Below, piece after piece: positions 1 to 8,539 of a DNA stretch of 64,000 nucleotides. The position numbers and the translations under genes are program-made. Position 1 is the stretch's first letter; the number at the start of each line of letters is the position of its first letter. This stretch comes from Bacteroides sp. (GTDB taxonomy: Bacteria; Bacteroidota; Bacteroidia; Bacteroidales; Muribaculaceae): the NCBI GenBank assembly GCA_014802425.1, contig JAAVCH010000013.1:33814-97813 (forward strand), in the 5' to 3' direction. The notes under the pieces were generated by a model. It was not told the DNA's origin. It did not search any database and was given only the letters and a program-made list of their open reading frames with translations.

Positions 1-1
1 C

Positions 2-2005
2 ATAAGGGATGTGAGGATATCGGGCGTACACACCGGAGCCGGAGCCCTGGCCGGCCGGGCCAGAGGGCGCGTAGTGGTAAGCGACGTCAGCGCCGCAGGA
101 TCCGTCAGCGGCGACCTGAATACCGGCGGCCTCATCGGAGAAGCCGAAGGTGAGCTGCATGTTTCCGGAGTGAGCGTCGACATGACAGTCCGTGGAGGCG
201 ACAGGACCGGAGGCCTGATCGGCGCCTTCGCCCATCAGAGCTCCGACGCCTCGGAATTCATGGATACCGAGGTCAAGGGGGAAGTCGAGGGCTCCAATTA
301 CACGGGCGGCCTCATCGGCCTCCTCAAGGCCACGAAAGCCCCCAAGGCCGGAGGGATTGAAGTGACGGCGTCTGTACGGGGCGCCGAGGATGTGGGAGGA
401 TTTGTCGGAAGGATGGACAAATGTATCCTTGACCTGACGGCCGACTGCACCTACGCCGGCGCACGCCGTGGCTCCTATTCCATCGAAGGCACCTCCGACG
501 TCGGAGGATTCGCCGGATATATCGACCTCAACGGAGCCTGCTACCTTCATCTGGACTCCCACGCCCTGAACCTGAACGCCGCCATCCACGCCGGCAACGG
601 GAATGCCGGCGGAGTGGCCGGATTCGCTAAGGCCGGCCATATAAAGGTGAATAAGGTCAACCTCGGCTATGACGGCGCCACGGTGGTGGCCGACGGAGAC
701 TGCGTCGGCGGACTGTTCGGGCGTCTGGAGGGGGTCTATCTCCTGGGAGACCACAGCGTGAATGTGAAGAAGGAGCTTCCCGCAGCCGGCTCCTACACCC
801 CGCATGTGGCCATACCGGTGCGTGGCCGCGATTATGTGGGAGGATGCGTGGGCTATGCGGAGCGGACAAGGTGGGGCGATCCGCTGATGCCGCGCGGAAG
901 CATTACCGGACTGGTATGCCGGGCCGACGTGACGGCTCTAGGAGAGATTGCCGGCGGAGTGGCCGGATGGTTCGAAGGGAACATGAATGACTGTGTCTTC
1001 TCCGGCACGGTGCGCGGAATGTCCGACGGCATAATCGGAGGCATCGTCGGCAAGGCGCAGGAATACATCGATATGTACAGATGCGTCAATTACTCCGACA
1101 TCGCCGGGGGTAAATACCAGGGGGGCATCTGCGGATATGCTAATCCGGCCAAGGCGGATGGGGAGGAATACTTTACCGACTTCACCGACTGCTACAACAT
1201 CGGTTCCCTCAAGGATGGCATGACCGTAGGAGGAATCGTAGGTTACGCCGGCCAGCGCAACGGTGGCTGCAGTTTCCGTATAAGGCAATGCGAGAACTAC
1301 GGCGCCATCGATGCCGCCGGCAATGCCGACCACTCCGTGGGGGGCCTTGTGGGGGACGTCGACAATGACGAGGCCATTGTGGAATGGAGCGCCAACTATG
1401 CCGATGTCCACAGCCGCAAGGTACAGTTTGTGATCGGCGGCGTGGTGGGCAAGATTGGCCGCAGCCAGATAACGCAGAACGACGTCCATGTCACCGGATG
1501 CACCAACCTCGGCACCGTCACCTGCGACGACCGGGCCACCAAGATCGGAGGCATCGTGGGCCATATGATGTACGGCGGAGCCGGCATCGTGGCCGGATGC
1601 GTCAACTGGGGCGCGATTCCCGGCGACCAGAAATCGGATACGGGAGGAATACTGGGATGCGCCACATCATTCAACTATATCCACCGCAACTGGAACCGAG
1701 GCACCGTAAGCCACGGCAACGCGATCGTGGGCACCCATCCGGGAGGCACGACCTTCGACCATTACGGCAACTATTACCTGCAGGGGAGCGGCAAAAACTG
1801 GCCCGACGCCATAGAGATCACCGCCGACCAGATGACCCACGCCTCTTTCTTCCCATTGCTGACCTGGGGACCGAATCAGGATTATATCGGCTACACGGGG
1901 GAATGGTTCCAGATGTCGACGGAGGGGCCCGTCACCATGTCGTTCGATTTCATACACTGGGATGTGGCGAAGCTGCGTCCTGCCGGATGGCACGTGGAGC
2001 GCTGA
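2..2005 (+). CDS. GLUG-repeat surface protein, 5' end outside the window
   Basis: The reading frame is open through the left edge (codons run from base 2), so the true start lies upstream and only the last ~667 residues are seen. The protein is built from about 17 copies of a GLUG-like motif (GGLIG, GGFVG, GGVAG, GGIVG, GGICG, GGILG and so on) spaced roughly 30-45 residues apart, with strand-rich glycine-poor stretches between, as in beta-helical adhesins and the GLUG regions of surface peptidases. The last ~90 residues lack the motif and may be a capping region. No sortase-like or membrane anchor is visible at the C-terminus. A strong terminator follows. A surface or secreted adhesin-like role is inferred; the N-terminal domains that would decide it are not in view. 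Confidence 0.8.
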   Translation: MRDVRISGVHTGAGALAGRARGRVVVSDVSAAGSVSGDLNTGGLIGEAEGELHVSGVSVDMTVRGGDRTGGLIGAFAHQSSDASEFMDTEVKGEVEGSNYTGGLIGLLKATKAPKAGGIEVTASVRGAEDVGGFVGRMDKCILDLTADCTYAGARRGSYSIEGTSDVGGFAGYIDLNGACYLHLDSHALNLNAAIHAGNGNAGGVAGFAKAGHIKVNKVNLGYDGATVVADGDCVGGLFGRLEGVYLLGDHSVNVKKELPAAGSYTPHVAIPVRGRDYVGGCVGYAERTRWGDPLMPRGSITGLVCRADVTALGEIAGGVAGWFEGNMNDCVFSGTVRGMSDGIIGGIVGKAQEYIDMYRCVNYSDIAGGKYQGGICGYANPAKADGEEYFTDFTDCYNIGSLKDGMTVGGIVGYAGQRNGGCSFRIRQCENYGAIDAAGNADHSVGGLVGDVDNDEAIVEWSANYADVHSRKVQFVIGGVVGKIGRSQITQNDVHVTGCTNLGTVTCDDRATKIGGIVGHMMYGGAGIVAGCVNWGAIPGDQKSDTGGILGCATSFNYIHRNWNRGTVSHGNAIVGTHPGGTTFDHYGNYYLQGSGKNWPDAIEITADQMTHASFFPLLTWGPNQDYIGYTGEWFQMSTEGPVTMSFDFIHWDVAKLRPAGWHVER

Positions 2006-2032
2006 TACGCCGCCGGCCTGCCTACATACACG

Positions 2033-2080
2033 ATAAGCGTGGACTGACCGCCCGGTCAATCCACGCTTATTTCTTTATTT
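2033..2080 (+). terminator. intrinsic terminator after the GLUG protein gene
   Basis: An 18-base arm beginning ATAAGCGTGGA pairs with a matching arm ending TCCACGCTTAT (one mismatch, 2-base loop) and is followed directly by a T-rich run. It lies 28 bases after the stop codon and between convergent genes; the T run serves the plus strand. Confidence 0.85.
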
Positions 2081-2142
2081 TCATAATCCATATGCGGCAG
2101 TCCCTCCGGATTCCCGGGGAAGCGTCGTTGCCGGGCGCCTTA

Positions 2143-2514
2143 TCAGCGGATGATGGCGCGGCCGGCCCATACGCAGAGCACGCCGAACACAACGCTCAGG
2201 CCGAGATATATGCCGAATGTGACCCAGTCACCTTTCTGACCGAGCACCCACATATCGTCGGCAAATGAGGAGAAGGTGGTGAAACCGCCACAGAATCCCG
2301 TGATGAGGAGCACATTCTCCTGAGGCGTCATGACCTTGGCGTTCTCAAGCAGACCGAAGAATATACCGATGATGAAGCATCCGATTATATTGACCAGAAA
2401 CGTTCCCATCGGGAATGCTCCGTGCCATATTCCGTCTGACCATTTTCCCACAAGATAACGTCCCGCAGTACCGACAAAACCGCCGCAGCCTGCGATAAAG
2501 ATTTCTTTAAACAT
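2143..2514 (-). CDS. crcB: CrcB/Fluc fluoride channel
   Basis: A 123-residue protein of four hydrophobic helices, the usual size for a Fluc subunit, which works as an antiparallel dimer in the inner membrane to let fluoride out. Family marks are present: the GG-x2-G-x3-RY motif at residues 11-20, GTFLVN ending at Asn42, and the Gly-Phe-rich break TGFCGGFTTFSSF at 72-84 that holds the Phe box and the central sodium site. It is read toward the GLUG gene. I looked for a fluoride riboswitch in the ~130 bases upstream and did not see its conserved blocks, so regulation is not evident. The family assignment is secure. Confidence 0.95.
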   Translation of the reverse strand: MFKEIFIAGCGGFVGTAGRYLVGKWSDGIWHGAFPMGTFLVNIIGCFIIGIFFGLLENAKVMTPQENVLLITGFCGGFTTFSSFADDMWVLGQKGDWVTFGIYLGLSVVFGVLCVWAGRAIIR

Positions 2515-2642
2515 AATGAATGATTTTTATAGTTTTATATCTGTTTTTTATAACATCCGTCCATCATCCATGGTTTATTCCATCTTTTCATCTTTCATCA
2601 CCCGAGGCCGGGTCCGGCAGCGGATGCGCCGGGTCCGGGACA

Positions 2643-2825
2643 TCACATATGCAGCTCTTTCTTATGCCCTATCGTGCGGGTATAGCTGAGTATTCCGGCG
2701 CAAAGCGCGAATCCCATGCTCAGGTAGAGACAGGTCTTCACGGCGTCCATCTCCCCCGCGCTCACCCAGTCGAATTTCGGTTTATCCCCGGTTTCAGGGT
2801 TCTTCGGCAATAGCCTCCAGCCCAT
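2643..2825 (-). CDS. small membrane protein, possibly truncated at its N-terminus
   Basis: A 60-residue ORF with one clear membrane helix (about residues 29-48, AVKTCLYLSMGFALCAGILS) and charged ends, upstream of and codirectional with crcB. I do not recognise the family. Codons before the ATG stay open for nine residues (DYSGVIAFI) back to a TAA at 2853, and those residues look like the second half of another membrane helix. So either a non-ATG start is used or the gene has lost its front. Amino-acid composition looks like real protein rather than a shadow frame. Function unknown. Confidence 0.5.
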   Translation of the reverse strand: MGWRLLPKNPETGDKPKFDWVSAGEMDAVKTCLYLSMGFALCAGILSYTRTIGHKKELHM

Positions 2826-2895
2826 TATGAATGCTATGACGCCCGAATAATCTTATCTGTGTCGTTTGTCTATCGCCCTCACCGGACTAATACCA

Positions 2896-2944
2896 GGATA
2901 CCCGCTTCCGGAGGATGACAGCCATCCTTCGGAAGCGGGTATCC
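2896..2944 (-). terminator. strong hairpin after the small secreted protein gene
   Basis: Perfect 15-base arms (GGATACCCGCTTCCG and its complement) enclose a further 7-bp stem (one G:U) and a 5-base loop, giving a 22-bp stem that starts 21 bases after the stop of the minus-strand gene ending at 2966. There is no clear T run on either side, so it may be a rho-aided terminator or an RNA-stabilising hairpin rather than a classic intrinsic terminator. Confidence 0.55.
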
Positions 2945-2965
2945 GTCATATCGTATGTCCTACTC

Positions 2966-3277
2966 TCAGAAGTTCCCGGGGAAAAGCCTATGGAGCACCA
3001 CATGCTTCGGTAAGCCTATCACTTCCCTGTCCTTGCGGAGCACTTCCCCGTCCGGCAGGGAGTAGGTGCGCTCAATCACCGTACGGCTGTCATCGTTAGT
3101 GACAGCGGTCACTTCGGTGGTCACGATCACCTCGACTCCTCCGTCAGTGCTGCCCTTGCAAGGGTTATGCTTCTGCGAAAGGTCGATTTCAGAACCATAG
3201 TAATGTGCGGTGATGGTCTCCGCAGACACGGGGAGGAATCCACACAACGCGAGTACAGGGATGAGAATCTTTTTCAT
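2966..3277 (-). CDS. small secreted protein of unknown function
   Basis: A 103-residue protein with a clean signal peptide (MKKILIPVLALCGFLPVSA, cleavage expected after residue 19). The mature part is ~84 residues, strand-rich, with one cysteine (in NPCKG), so no disulfide within the chain. I recognise no family. It stands alone, with a hairpin downstream and a promoter upstream whose spacer contains a perfect inverted repeat, suggesting a dedicated repressor or activator. Probably periplasmic or exported. Confidence 0.65.
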   Translation of the reverse strand: MKKILIPVLALCGFLPVSAETITAHYYGSEIDLSQKHNPCKGSTDGGVEVIVTTEVTAVTNDDSRTVIERTYSLPDGEVLRKDREVIGLPKHVVLHRLFPGNF

Positions 3278-3290
3278 ATGGCTGTGGGTT

Positions 3291-3321
3291 AAAGTTTACC
3301 TTTACAAGGTAAACAATCAAA
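3291..3321 (-). promoter_or_regulatory. promoter with an overlapping inverted repeat (candidate operator)
   Basis: Read on the minus strand, TTTG (3318-3321) is followed after 19 bases by TAAACTTT (3291-3298), a -33 match with a weak -7 box. Between and over them sits a perfect inverted repeat with 9-base arms, GTTTACCTT at 3294-3302 and AAGGTAAAC at 3306-3314. Its place over the promoter suits an operator; the same repeat would also form an RNA hairpin at the 5' end. Confidence 0.5.
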
Positions 3322-3346
3322 TTGCCGTATCGGTTCACCCGTCAAC

Positions 3347-3377
3347 TTGATTCGCTCCGGATATTTCGTTATATTTG
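3347..3377 (+). promoter_or_regulatory. Bacteroidetes-type promoter before the decayed ORF
   Basis: TTGA at 3347-3350 and TATATTTG at 3370-3377 are separated by exactly 19 bases, a full match to the TTTG / TAnnTTTG pattern. The next ATG on this strand is at 3424. Confidence 0.6.
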
Positions 3378-3423
3378 CTGAAGCAACTGACTTCATACCG
3401 CCACCGATACTGCAAACACGGAA

Positions 3424-3618
3424 ATGGATATCCTGCGTAAGGAACTCGATGAAATCTATCTCTCCCAATCCCTTGACAGGACTACGGCACGGCAGAGGAA
3501 TTCCGCAAGCTCGTCGACATCATGGGTGGAAGAGTTCGGAATCGACGGCGTAAGATGCGACGTAGTGGAGAAAGATCCTCTGGAAGCATACCTGTTTATG
3601 GAGCGGGGCATGCGGTAA
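3424..3618 (+). pseudogene. short ORF with two compensating frameshifts, probable gene remnant
   Basis: The open frame gives 64 residues: MDILRKELDEIYLSQSLDR, then a serine/threonine/arginine stretch that looks out of frame, then VEEFGIDGVRCDVVEKDPLEAYLFMERGMR. Reading the middle in the next frame, by re-using the last base of codon 19 (near 3480), gives DYGTAEEFRKLVDIM, a normal-looking helix, and returning near 3527 restores the first frame. So a -1 and a +1 change seem to have hit one small coding sequence. It has a good promoter 47 bases upstream. The opening residues resemble the start of some Bacteroidales AraC-type regulators, but the match is weak and I would not name it. Confidence 0.35.
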
Positions 3619-3640
3619 TGGAGAACCGGCATGGACGCCA

Positions 3641-5098
3641 CTAATCAAGCACCATGGATGAAGCGGAGAGGCCACGCTTCCAGTAGAGGAAGAGCGCGGT
3701 GCATACCGCCGTGGCAAGGACTCCGATGCATTCCGCCACCGGCAGCGGAAGTCCGATGCCCTCCGCATATGCGCCCAGAGGGGCGTAGCAGATGAAGGTG
3801 ACGCAAAGGGCCGTCATGAACACAGCCGGAATCATGGTGATGAGATATGCCTTCCGGCACTTGGCGAGGTAGACGCTGCAGGCCCAGAGCGTGAAGATGG
3901 AAAGCGTCTGATTGCACCAGGCGAAGTAACGCCACAGCACATCGAAATTCACTTTGAGAAGCAGGTAGCTCACCACGATGATGGGCAACGTGACCAACAG
4001 GCGTTTCACGAACTGACGCTGGCTGATTCCGAGGGCGTCGGCCACAATGAGCCGCAGGCTGCGCATGGCGGTGTCTCCTGTCGTGACGGGGGCTGCGATG
4101 ACTCCCAGTATCGCCAGCACTCCGCCGAAGGCGCCGAGCCATTTGACGCAGACCCGATGCACGAGGATACCGGCGTCCTGACCGTTGTCGGCCATATATG
4201 ACGCGAGCCTGTCATATCCTCCCGTAAAGGCAATCGCGGCGGCCGCCCAGATAAGGGCCACAATCCCCTCCGACACCATGGCGCCATAGAACACCTTGCG
4301 TCCGTGCCTCTCATTGTTCAGGCACCGGGCCATCATCGGGCTTTGCGTGGCATGGAAGCCGGAAATGGCCCCGCACGCGATCGAGATGCACATCATCGGG
4401 AATATGGGAGCCGCCTCACCTGCCGGATGCCGGTTGAAAAGGCCCTCCGAGAATCCGTCGGGAATCGCCACGCCGTTGACCACCATGTAGCCCATTATAC
4501 CCACGGCCATGAAAAGAAGCGCAAAGCCGAAAAGGGGATACAGGTTGCCTATCAGTTTGTCGACCGGCAGCAGCGTGGCAAGCACGTAGTAGAGGAATAT
4601 GCATATGGCCCAGAAAGTGGCGTCAAGATGCTCCGGGGTCAGAGTGGCGAGAAGGTTGGCCGGTGTCCTTACAAAGACGGCTATCACCATCACGAGGAGC
4701 ACGCATGTGAAGACACTCATGACGAGCTTGATTTTCTTGCCGAGTTCGGATCCCACGATTTCCGGCAGCGATTTTCCGCCCAGACGGAGGGAGATCATAC
4801 CTGAAATGAAATCGTGGACGGCACCGGCGAAAATAGTGCCGAAAACAATCCACAGGAATGCGGCCGGACCGTACATCACGCCCATTATGGCTCCGAAGAT
4901 CGGTCCCACACCCGCGATGTTGAGAAACTGGATGAGATATACCTTCCATGTCGGCATGGCCACATAGTCTATGCCGTCGGCCATAGTTGTGGCCGGGGTG
5001 GGTCGCGACGGGTCGGTACGGAAGATTCGCTCCACGAATCCTCCGTATATGAAATAGCCCGCTATCAGCGCCACGAGCGCTATTAAGAATGATACCAT
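3641..5098 (-). CDS. cstA: CstA-family carbon starvation / pyruvate transporter
   Basis: A 485-residue polytopic inner-membrane protein with about 13 hydrophobic segments. Family marks include the N-terminal motif of the CstA superfamily (FLNIAGVGPIFGAIMG near residue 58, GPAAFLWIVFGTIFAGAVHDF near 76) and SGFHATQSPM near 245. E. coli CstA is ~700 residues; shorter forms of about this length are usual in Bacteroidetes. The E. coli proteins import pyruvate (CstA, BtsT) and peptides are also reported, so uptake of a small carbon source is the likely role. It is a single gene. Upstream lie six TTAGG-like pentamers instead of a recognisable promoter. Confidence 0.9.
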   Translation of the reverse strand: MVSFLIALVALIAGYFIYGGFVERIFRTDPSRPTPATTMADGIDYVAMPTWKVYLIQFLNIAGVGPIFGAIMGVMYGPAAFLWIVFGTIFAGAVHDFISGMISLRLGGKSLPEIVGSELGKKIKLVMSVFTCVLLVMVIAVFVRTPANLLATLTPEHLDATFWAICIFLYYVLATLLPVDKLIGNLYPLFGFALLFMAVGIMGYMVVNGVAIPDGFSEGLFNRHPAGEAAPIFPMMCISIACGAISGFHATQSPMMARCLNNERHGRKVFYGAMVSEGIVALIWAAAAIAFTGGYDRLASYMADNGQDAGILVHRVCVKWLGAFGGVLAILGVIAAPVTTGDTAMRSLRLIVADALGISQRQFVKRLLVTLPIIVVSYLLLKVNFDVLWRYFAWCNQTLSIFTLWACSVYLAKCRKAYLITMIPAVFMTALCVTFICYAPLGAYAEGIGLPLPVAECIGVLATAVCTALFLYWKRGLSASSMVLD

Positions 5099-5110
5099 AG
5101 AGTGTTAAGG

Positions 5111-5140
5111 TTAGGTTAGGTTAGATTAGGTTAGATTAGG
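5111..5140. repeat. pentanucleotide tandem repeat upstream of cstA
   Basis: Six direct 5-base units on the plus strand: TTAGG, TTAGG, TTAGA, TTAGG, TTAGA, TTAGG. It begins 13 bases upstream of the cstA start codon and would lie in the leader or promoter spacer of that gene. Unit number could change by slippage. Confidence 0.85.
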
Positions 5141-5207
5141 TAAGCAAGGCGTTTCCTGAAGCATCTGTCGGGCCTCGGTCACACATCGGCAGCGCATAGG
5201 CCCGGCC

Positions 5208-6545
5208 TCAGTCACGCCGGAAGAGATCGCGCGTATAGACTTTTTCCTCCACATCCTGGAGGTCGGGGCCGAAGCGGTTGGCTATGATGGCATCCGACAT
5301 GCGCTTGAATTCCGTCAGGTCATTGACCACCCTGGAGCCGAAGAAGGTCGTGCCGTCGGGAAGGGCAGGCTCGTAAATGACTACCGTCGCACCCTTGGCC
5401 TTGACGCGCTTCATGACTCCCTGTATCGACGACTGCCGGAAATTGTCGGAGTTCGACTTCATCGTGAGGCGGTAGACCCCTATCACGCACTCCCCTTCCT
5501 TGCCGTGGTCATAGGCATTGTCGGACGCATAGCCGTAATAACCCGCTTTCTTAAGCACACGGTCGGCTATGAAATCCTTTCGCGTGCGGTTGCTCTCCAC
5601 GATGGCCGACATCATGTTCTGCGGCACATCGGCATAGTTGGCCAGAAGCTGTTTGGAATCCTTCGGAAGGCAATATCCTCCGTAGCCGAACGACGGATTG
5701 TTGTAATGTGTGCCGATTCGGGGGTCAAGTCCGATACCCTCGATTATGGCCCGCGAATCGAGGCCCTTCACCTCGGCGTAGGTGTCAAGTTCATTGAAGT
5801 AGCTCACCCGGAGGGCCAGATAGGTGTTGGCGAAGAGCTTCACCGCCTCGGCCTCCTTCAGGCCCATGAACAGGGTCGGGATATCCTGCATGATGGCGCC
5901 CTCCTTCAGGAGCGACGCGAAGACCTCGGCCTGACGGCGGAGGTAATCCAGGTCGGCAAGCGCGGAAATAGCCTCGTTTTCGGCCGAGAACTCTTCCGCA
6001 TGTATGAGCTTCGGTATGCCCACTATGATGCGGCTCGGATAGAGGTTGTCGTAAAGGGCCTTGCTCTCGCGCAGGAATTCAGGGGCGAACAGGAGGTTGA
6101 GGCGTTTCACCCCGCGGCGCGCGTAGCGCAGATACAGCGAGCGGCAGTAGCCTACCGGAATCGTGGATTTGATGACTATCGTCACGTCAGGATTCGCACT
6201 CAGGGCAAGGTCGACCACCTCCTCCACTTTCGAGGTGTCGAAGTAGTTCTTCTCGGAGTCGTAGTTGGTGGGGGCGGCCACTATCACGAAATCGGCCCCG
6301 GCATAGGCGGCCGCTCCGTCGAGGGTGGCCTTAAGCGAGAGTTCCTTTTCGGCAAGGTATTTCTCTATGTAGTCGTCCTGAATGGGCGCCTCGCGCCGGT
6401 TCACCTGTTCCACTCTCTCCGGCACCACGTCTACGGCCGTGACATCGTTGTGCTGGGCCAGCAATGTGGCGAGGCTCATGCCGACGTAGCCTGTGCCGGC
6501 CACCGCTATGTTGTATCGTTTCATCTGTGTCTTGTCTGTTTTCAT
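5208..6545 (-). CDS. ugd: UDP-glucose 6-dehydrogenase
   Basis: Oxidises UDP-glucose to UDP-glucuronic acid with two NAD, supplying an acidic sugar for the polysaccharide made by the neighbouring genes. Visible marks: the N-terminal Rossmann loop GTGYVG at 17-22, the FAPEFLRE segment at 153-160, the helix [22 protein letters not shown] around 231-252, and the catalytic Cys292 in [10 protein letters not shown]. At 445 residues it is a full-length enzyme with a C-terminal UDP-binding domain. Met8 (at 6524) is an equally good start and gives the more typical opening [10 protein letters not shown]. Other nucleotide-sugar dehydrogenases look similar, but the length and motifs favour Ugd. Confidence 0.92.
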   Translation of the reverse strand: MKTDKTQMKRYNIAVAGTGYVGMSLATLLAQHNDVTAVDVVPERVEQVNRREAPIQDDYIEKYLAEKELSLKATLDGAAAYAGADFVIVAAPTNYDSEKNYFDTSKVEEVVDLALSANPDVTIVIKSTIPVGYCRSLYLRYARRGVKRLNLLFAPEFLRESKALYDNLYPSRIIVGIPKLIHAEEFSAENEAISALADLDYLRRQAEVFASLLKEGAIMQDIPTLFMGLKEAEAVKLFANTYLALRVSYFNELDTYAEVKGLDSRAIIEGIGLDPRIGTHYNNPSFGYGGYCLPKDSKQLLANYADVPQNMMSAIVESNRTRKDFIADRVLKKAGYYGYASDNAYDHGKEGECVIGVYRLTMKSNSDNFRQSSIQGVMKRVKAKGATVVIYEPALPDGTTFFGSRVVNDLTEFKRMSDAIIANRFGPDLQDVEEKVYTRDLFRRD

Positions 6546-6575
6546 TTTTTACATTCAGCCGGATCCGGGATGGGG

Positions 6576-8471
6576 TCAGTCCACACGCATGCGGATCAGC
6601 TTTTCCCTTTTACCGTCGTGTCCGACCCTTATCATGATTCCCGTGTGGCTCCACGGATCGGCTATCCGCATTCCGGTCATGTCGTAGTATTCCGGTGTGT
6701 CGAGGCGCACCCTCAGTGCCGTGCCGGAAGTACCGGGTTCCGCCCCGGCAAAAAGGGGTATGGACATCGCTTCGTTCTCCTCCGGATTGAAGTAGGATGC
6801 CTCTCCCGTGGGAGCCACAATGAAGTGGGGATAGGTCTCAAGGTCGTCGAGCAGATGCCAGCGGTCCATCCCGATCCTGACCCCGCCGTTGTAGTATCCC
6901 TCGGCCACGCGGTTCCCCATAAGCTCGAACCCTTCGGTGCTGCCTACGTTGAGCATCCCTTTTTCCAAAGCGTACGCAAGCAATGCGCGAAGCATGTCAA
7001 GGCGCGTACCCGGACATGGATGCCATTCGCTCCATGAGGAGATACCGAGGTTCGCGGGAGGTGTCAGCGGATCTTCGAGAAAGTCCATTCCGGCCAGCGG
7101 ATCGACCCATTCATCGGGATAATCACCCCCTTCCGACACAAGCGCGCCGGGAAGCGCATTGCGCCAGCATCGTCTGTAGGCATGAAGCCCCATCACAAGC
7201 CAGCCGCGCTCTGCGACGCATCGGTCGATCCAGTCGACATACCATTCGTACTGCTCCGCGTCCCAGGAATTGTCGTCGGAAGCCTCCCCTTTGTAGCCGG
7301 GAGCCGACTGCCCTTCCATCATTATCCGCGTGGCCGTGGAGCGCAGCGGTGGGAGGTTGTACTGGTACGGAGGCACCATGTCGCTGAATCCATAAGGTGA
7401 ATAGGAGTTTATGGCCCGGGCGTAGGCATGCGAGGTGATGGCGTTGTGCTGCACCCATGCCTTGCTCCGGAATCCGAACTCCCCGGCCAGACGGAACCAT
7501 TCCCCCCAGTGATAGTCCACATCGTGGGCCGGGTTATAGAGCACCACCCTATTCGTAGCCGGGTCGGCGGCATACGGCTTTATCTCACGGGATTCGGCTT
7601 CGATCCAGCCTTCGTGGTCGGCTGAGGGGAAGTATTGCCGCCCGGTCCGTAGGTCGTAGACACTCGCGCATTTCTGCGGGTCGCCCGCATATCCCGACTC
7701 CGCCAGCACTTTCAGCGCCTCGGGGGATCCGAGGCTGTCCACGACCCAGTTGTTGAGCGTCTGCCCCAGCACTTCCATGGAATGGGCCTGGATTTCCCAG
7801 CCTGCCTCGTTCTGGAGCCTCAGCATCACCCGTGCGTTGTCGTTGGGTGCCGGAGGGGTGCCGGTCATTCCGCAGCGCCACCCCTCGGCCGATACGCAGC
7901 CCCGCAATCCAAGGCTCGTAAGCAGCGGATAGAGTATAGTGAAGTATCCGTTGCGGTCGGGAAGGTGCGTCGCCCCGCACGAAGGGATTTTTCCGTCGAC
8001 GCCGTCGTCGTCGTGGATGGTAAGCATCGGGAGCCCGGTCCACTCCCCTCCGGCCTTATGCCAGGCCCCTGGGATGACGAGGGCGCGCAGCTCCTCCTCC
8101 GTGTACGGCATCTCGGCCACCTCCACCGTCAGCGGAGAGTAGGTCAGGAAGCCTGCGGGAACCTCAAGCCGCCATTCCGCTCCGGGCACGCTTTCCAGCG
8201 CTTCGGCGGGCAGGAACCTCACCTCCCTGTCGGTGATCTTCTCCACCCTTACGCCGACGGCCGACCCGTCGTCGCAGTACAGCATGGGCCGCAGGTACTC
8301 CCCCGATTCCGACATGGCGCGGATGTCGAGCCTGCCCTCATAATCCCGGGGCAGGCTCACGAGCACCTCTTCACCGGATGAACGTGTCACGACGGCCTCG
8401 GCACCGGCCGAAGCGCCCCCTGCGGCCATTAACGCCGACAGCAGCATTGACCTGTATCCGGTAAGTATCAT
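6576..8471 (-). CDS. secreted polysaccharide-deacetylase-like protein
   Basis: A 631-residue protein with a signal peptide (cleavage near GASA, residue ~22). The middle resembles the NodB / polysaccharide deacetylase barrel: LTIHDDDGVDG sits where the family has its metal-binding Asp-Asp motif, and GWEIQAHSMEV sits where the His-x3-His motif is expected, though the second histidine is not obvious. A strand-rich N-terminal domain and a ~90-residue C-terminal domain ending in a sorting-tail-like strand (YYDMTGMRIADPW, resembling Bacteroidetes C-terminal carbohydrate-surface domains) flank it. It follows ugd by 30 bases on the same strand. A role in trimming the exported polysaccharide is inferred. 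Substrate unknown. Confidence 0.6.
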   Translation of the reverse strand: MILTGYRSMLLSALMAAGGASAGAEAVVTRSSGEEVLVSLPRDYEGRLDIRAMSESGEYLRPMLYCDDGSAVGVRVEKITDREVRFLPAEALESVPGAEWRLEVPAGFLTYSPLTVEVAEMPYTEEELRALVIPGAWHKAGGEWTGLPMLTIHDDDGVDGKIPSCGATHLPDRNGYFTILYPLLTSLGLRGCVSAEGWRCGMTGTPPAPNDNARVMLRLQNEAGWEIQAHSMEVLGQTLNNWVVDSLGSPEALKVLAESGYAGDPQKCASVYDLRTGRQYFPSADHEGWIEAESREIKPYAADPATNRVVLYNPAHDVDYHWGEWFRLAGEFGFRSKAWVQHNAITSHAYARAINSYSPYGFSDMVPPYQYNLPPLRSTATRIMMEGQSAPGYKGEASDDNSWDAEQYEWYVDWIDRCVAERGWLVMGLHAYRRCWRNALPGALVSEGGDYPDEWVDPLAGMDFLEDPLTPPANLGISSWSEWHPCPGTRLDMLRALLAYALEKGMLNVGSTEGFELMGNRVAEGYYNGGVRIGMDRWHLLDDLETYPHFIVAPTGEASYFNPEENEAMSIPLFAGAEPGTSGTALRVRLDTPEYYDMTGMRIADPWSHTGIMIRVGHDGKREKLIRMRVD

Positions 8472-8539
8472 ATCGTAAGATTGGGTAATGTGGGTAATGG
8501 TTTAAGGAACGGTTCTAAGGCTTCCGGACGCACGTGGAT

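Noticed and set aside
2515-2642. Fluoride riboswitch upstream of crcB
   Set aside because: The conserved GGNGATGG and CTGATG...CTCCTAC blocks are not there on the minus strand; only two copies of CCGGGTCCGG and a weak hairpin are seen.
5505-7037. 510-residue plus-strand ORF
   Set aside because: It is the antisense image of ugd and of the deacetylase-like gene, histidine/valine-rich, with no domain; the minus-strand genes have clear motifs.
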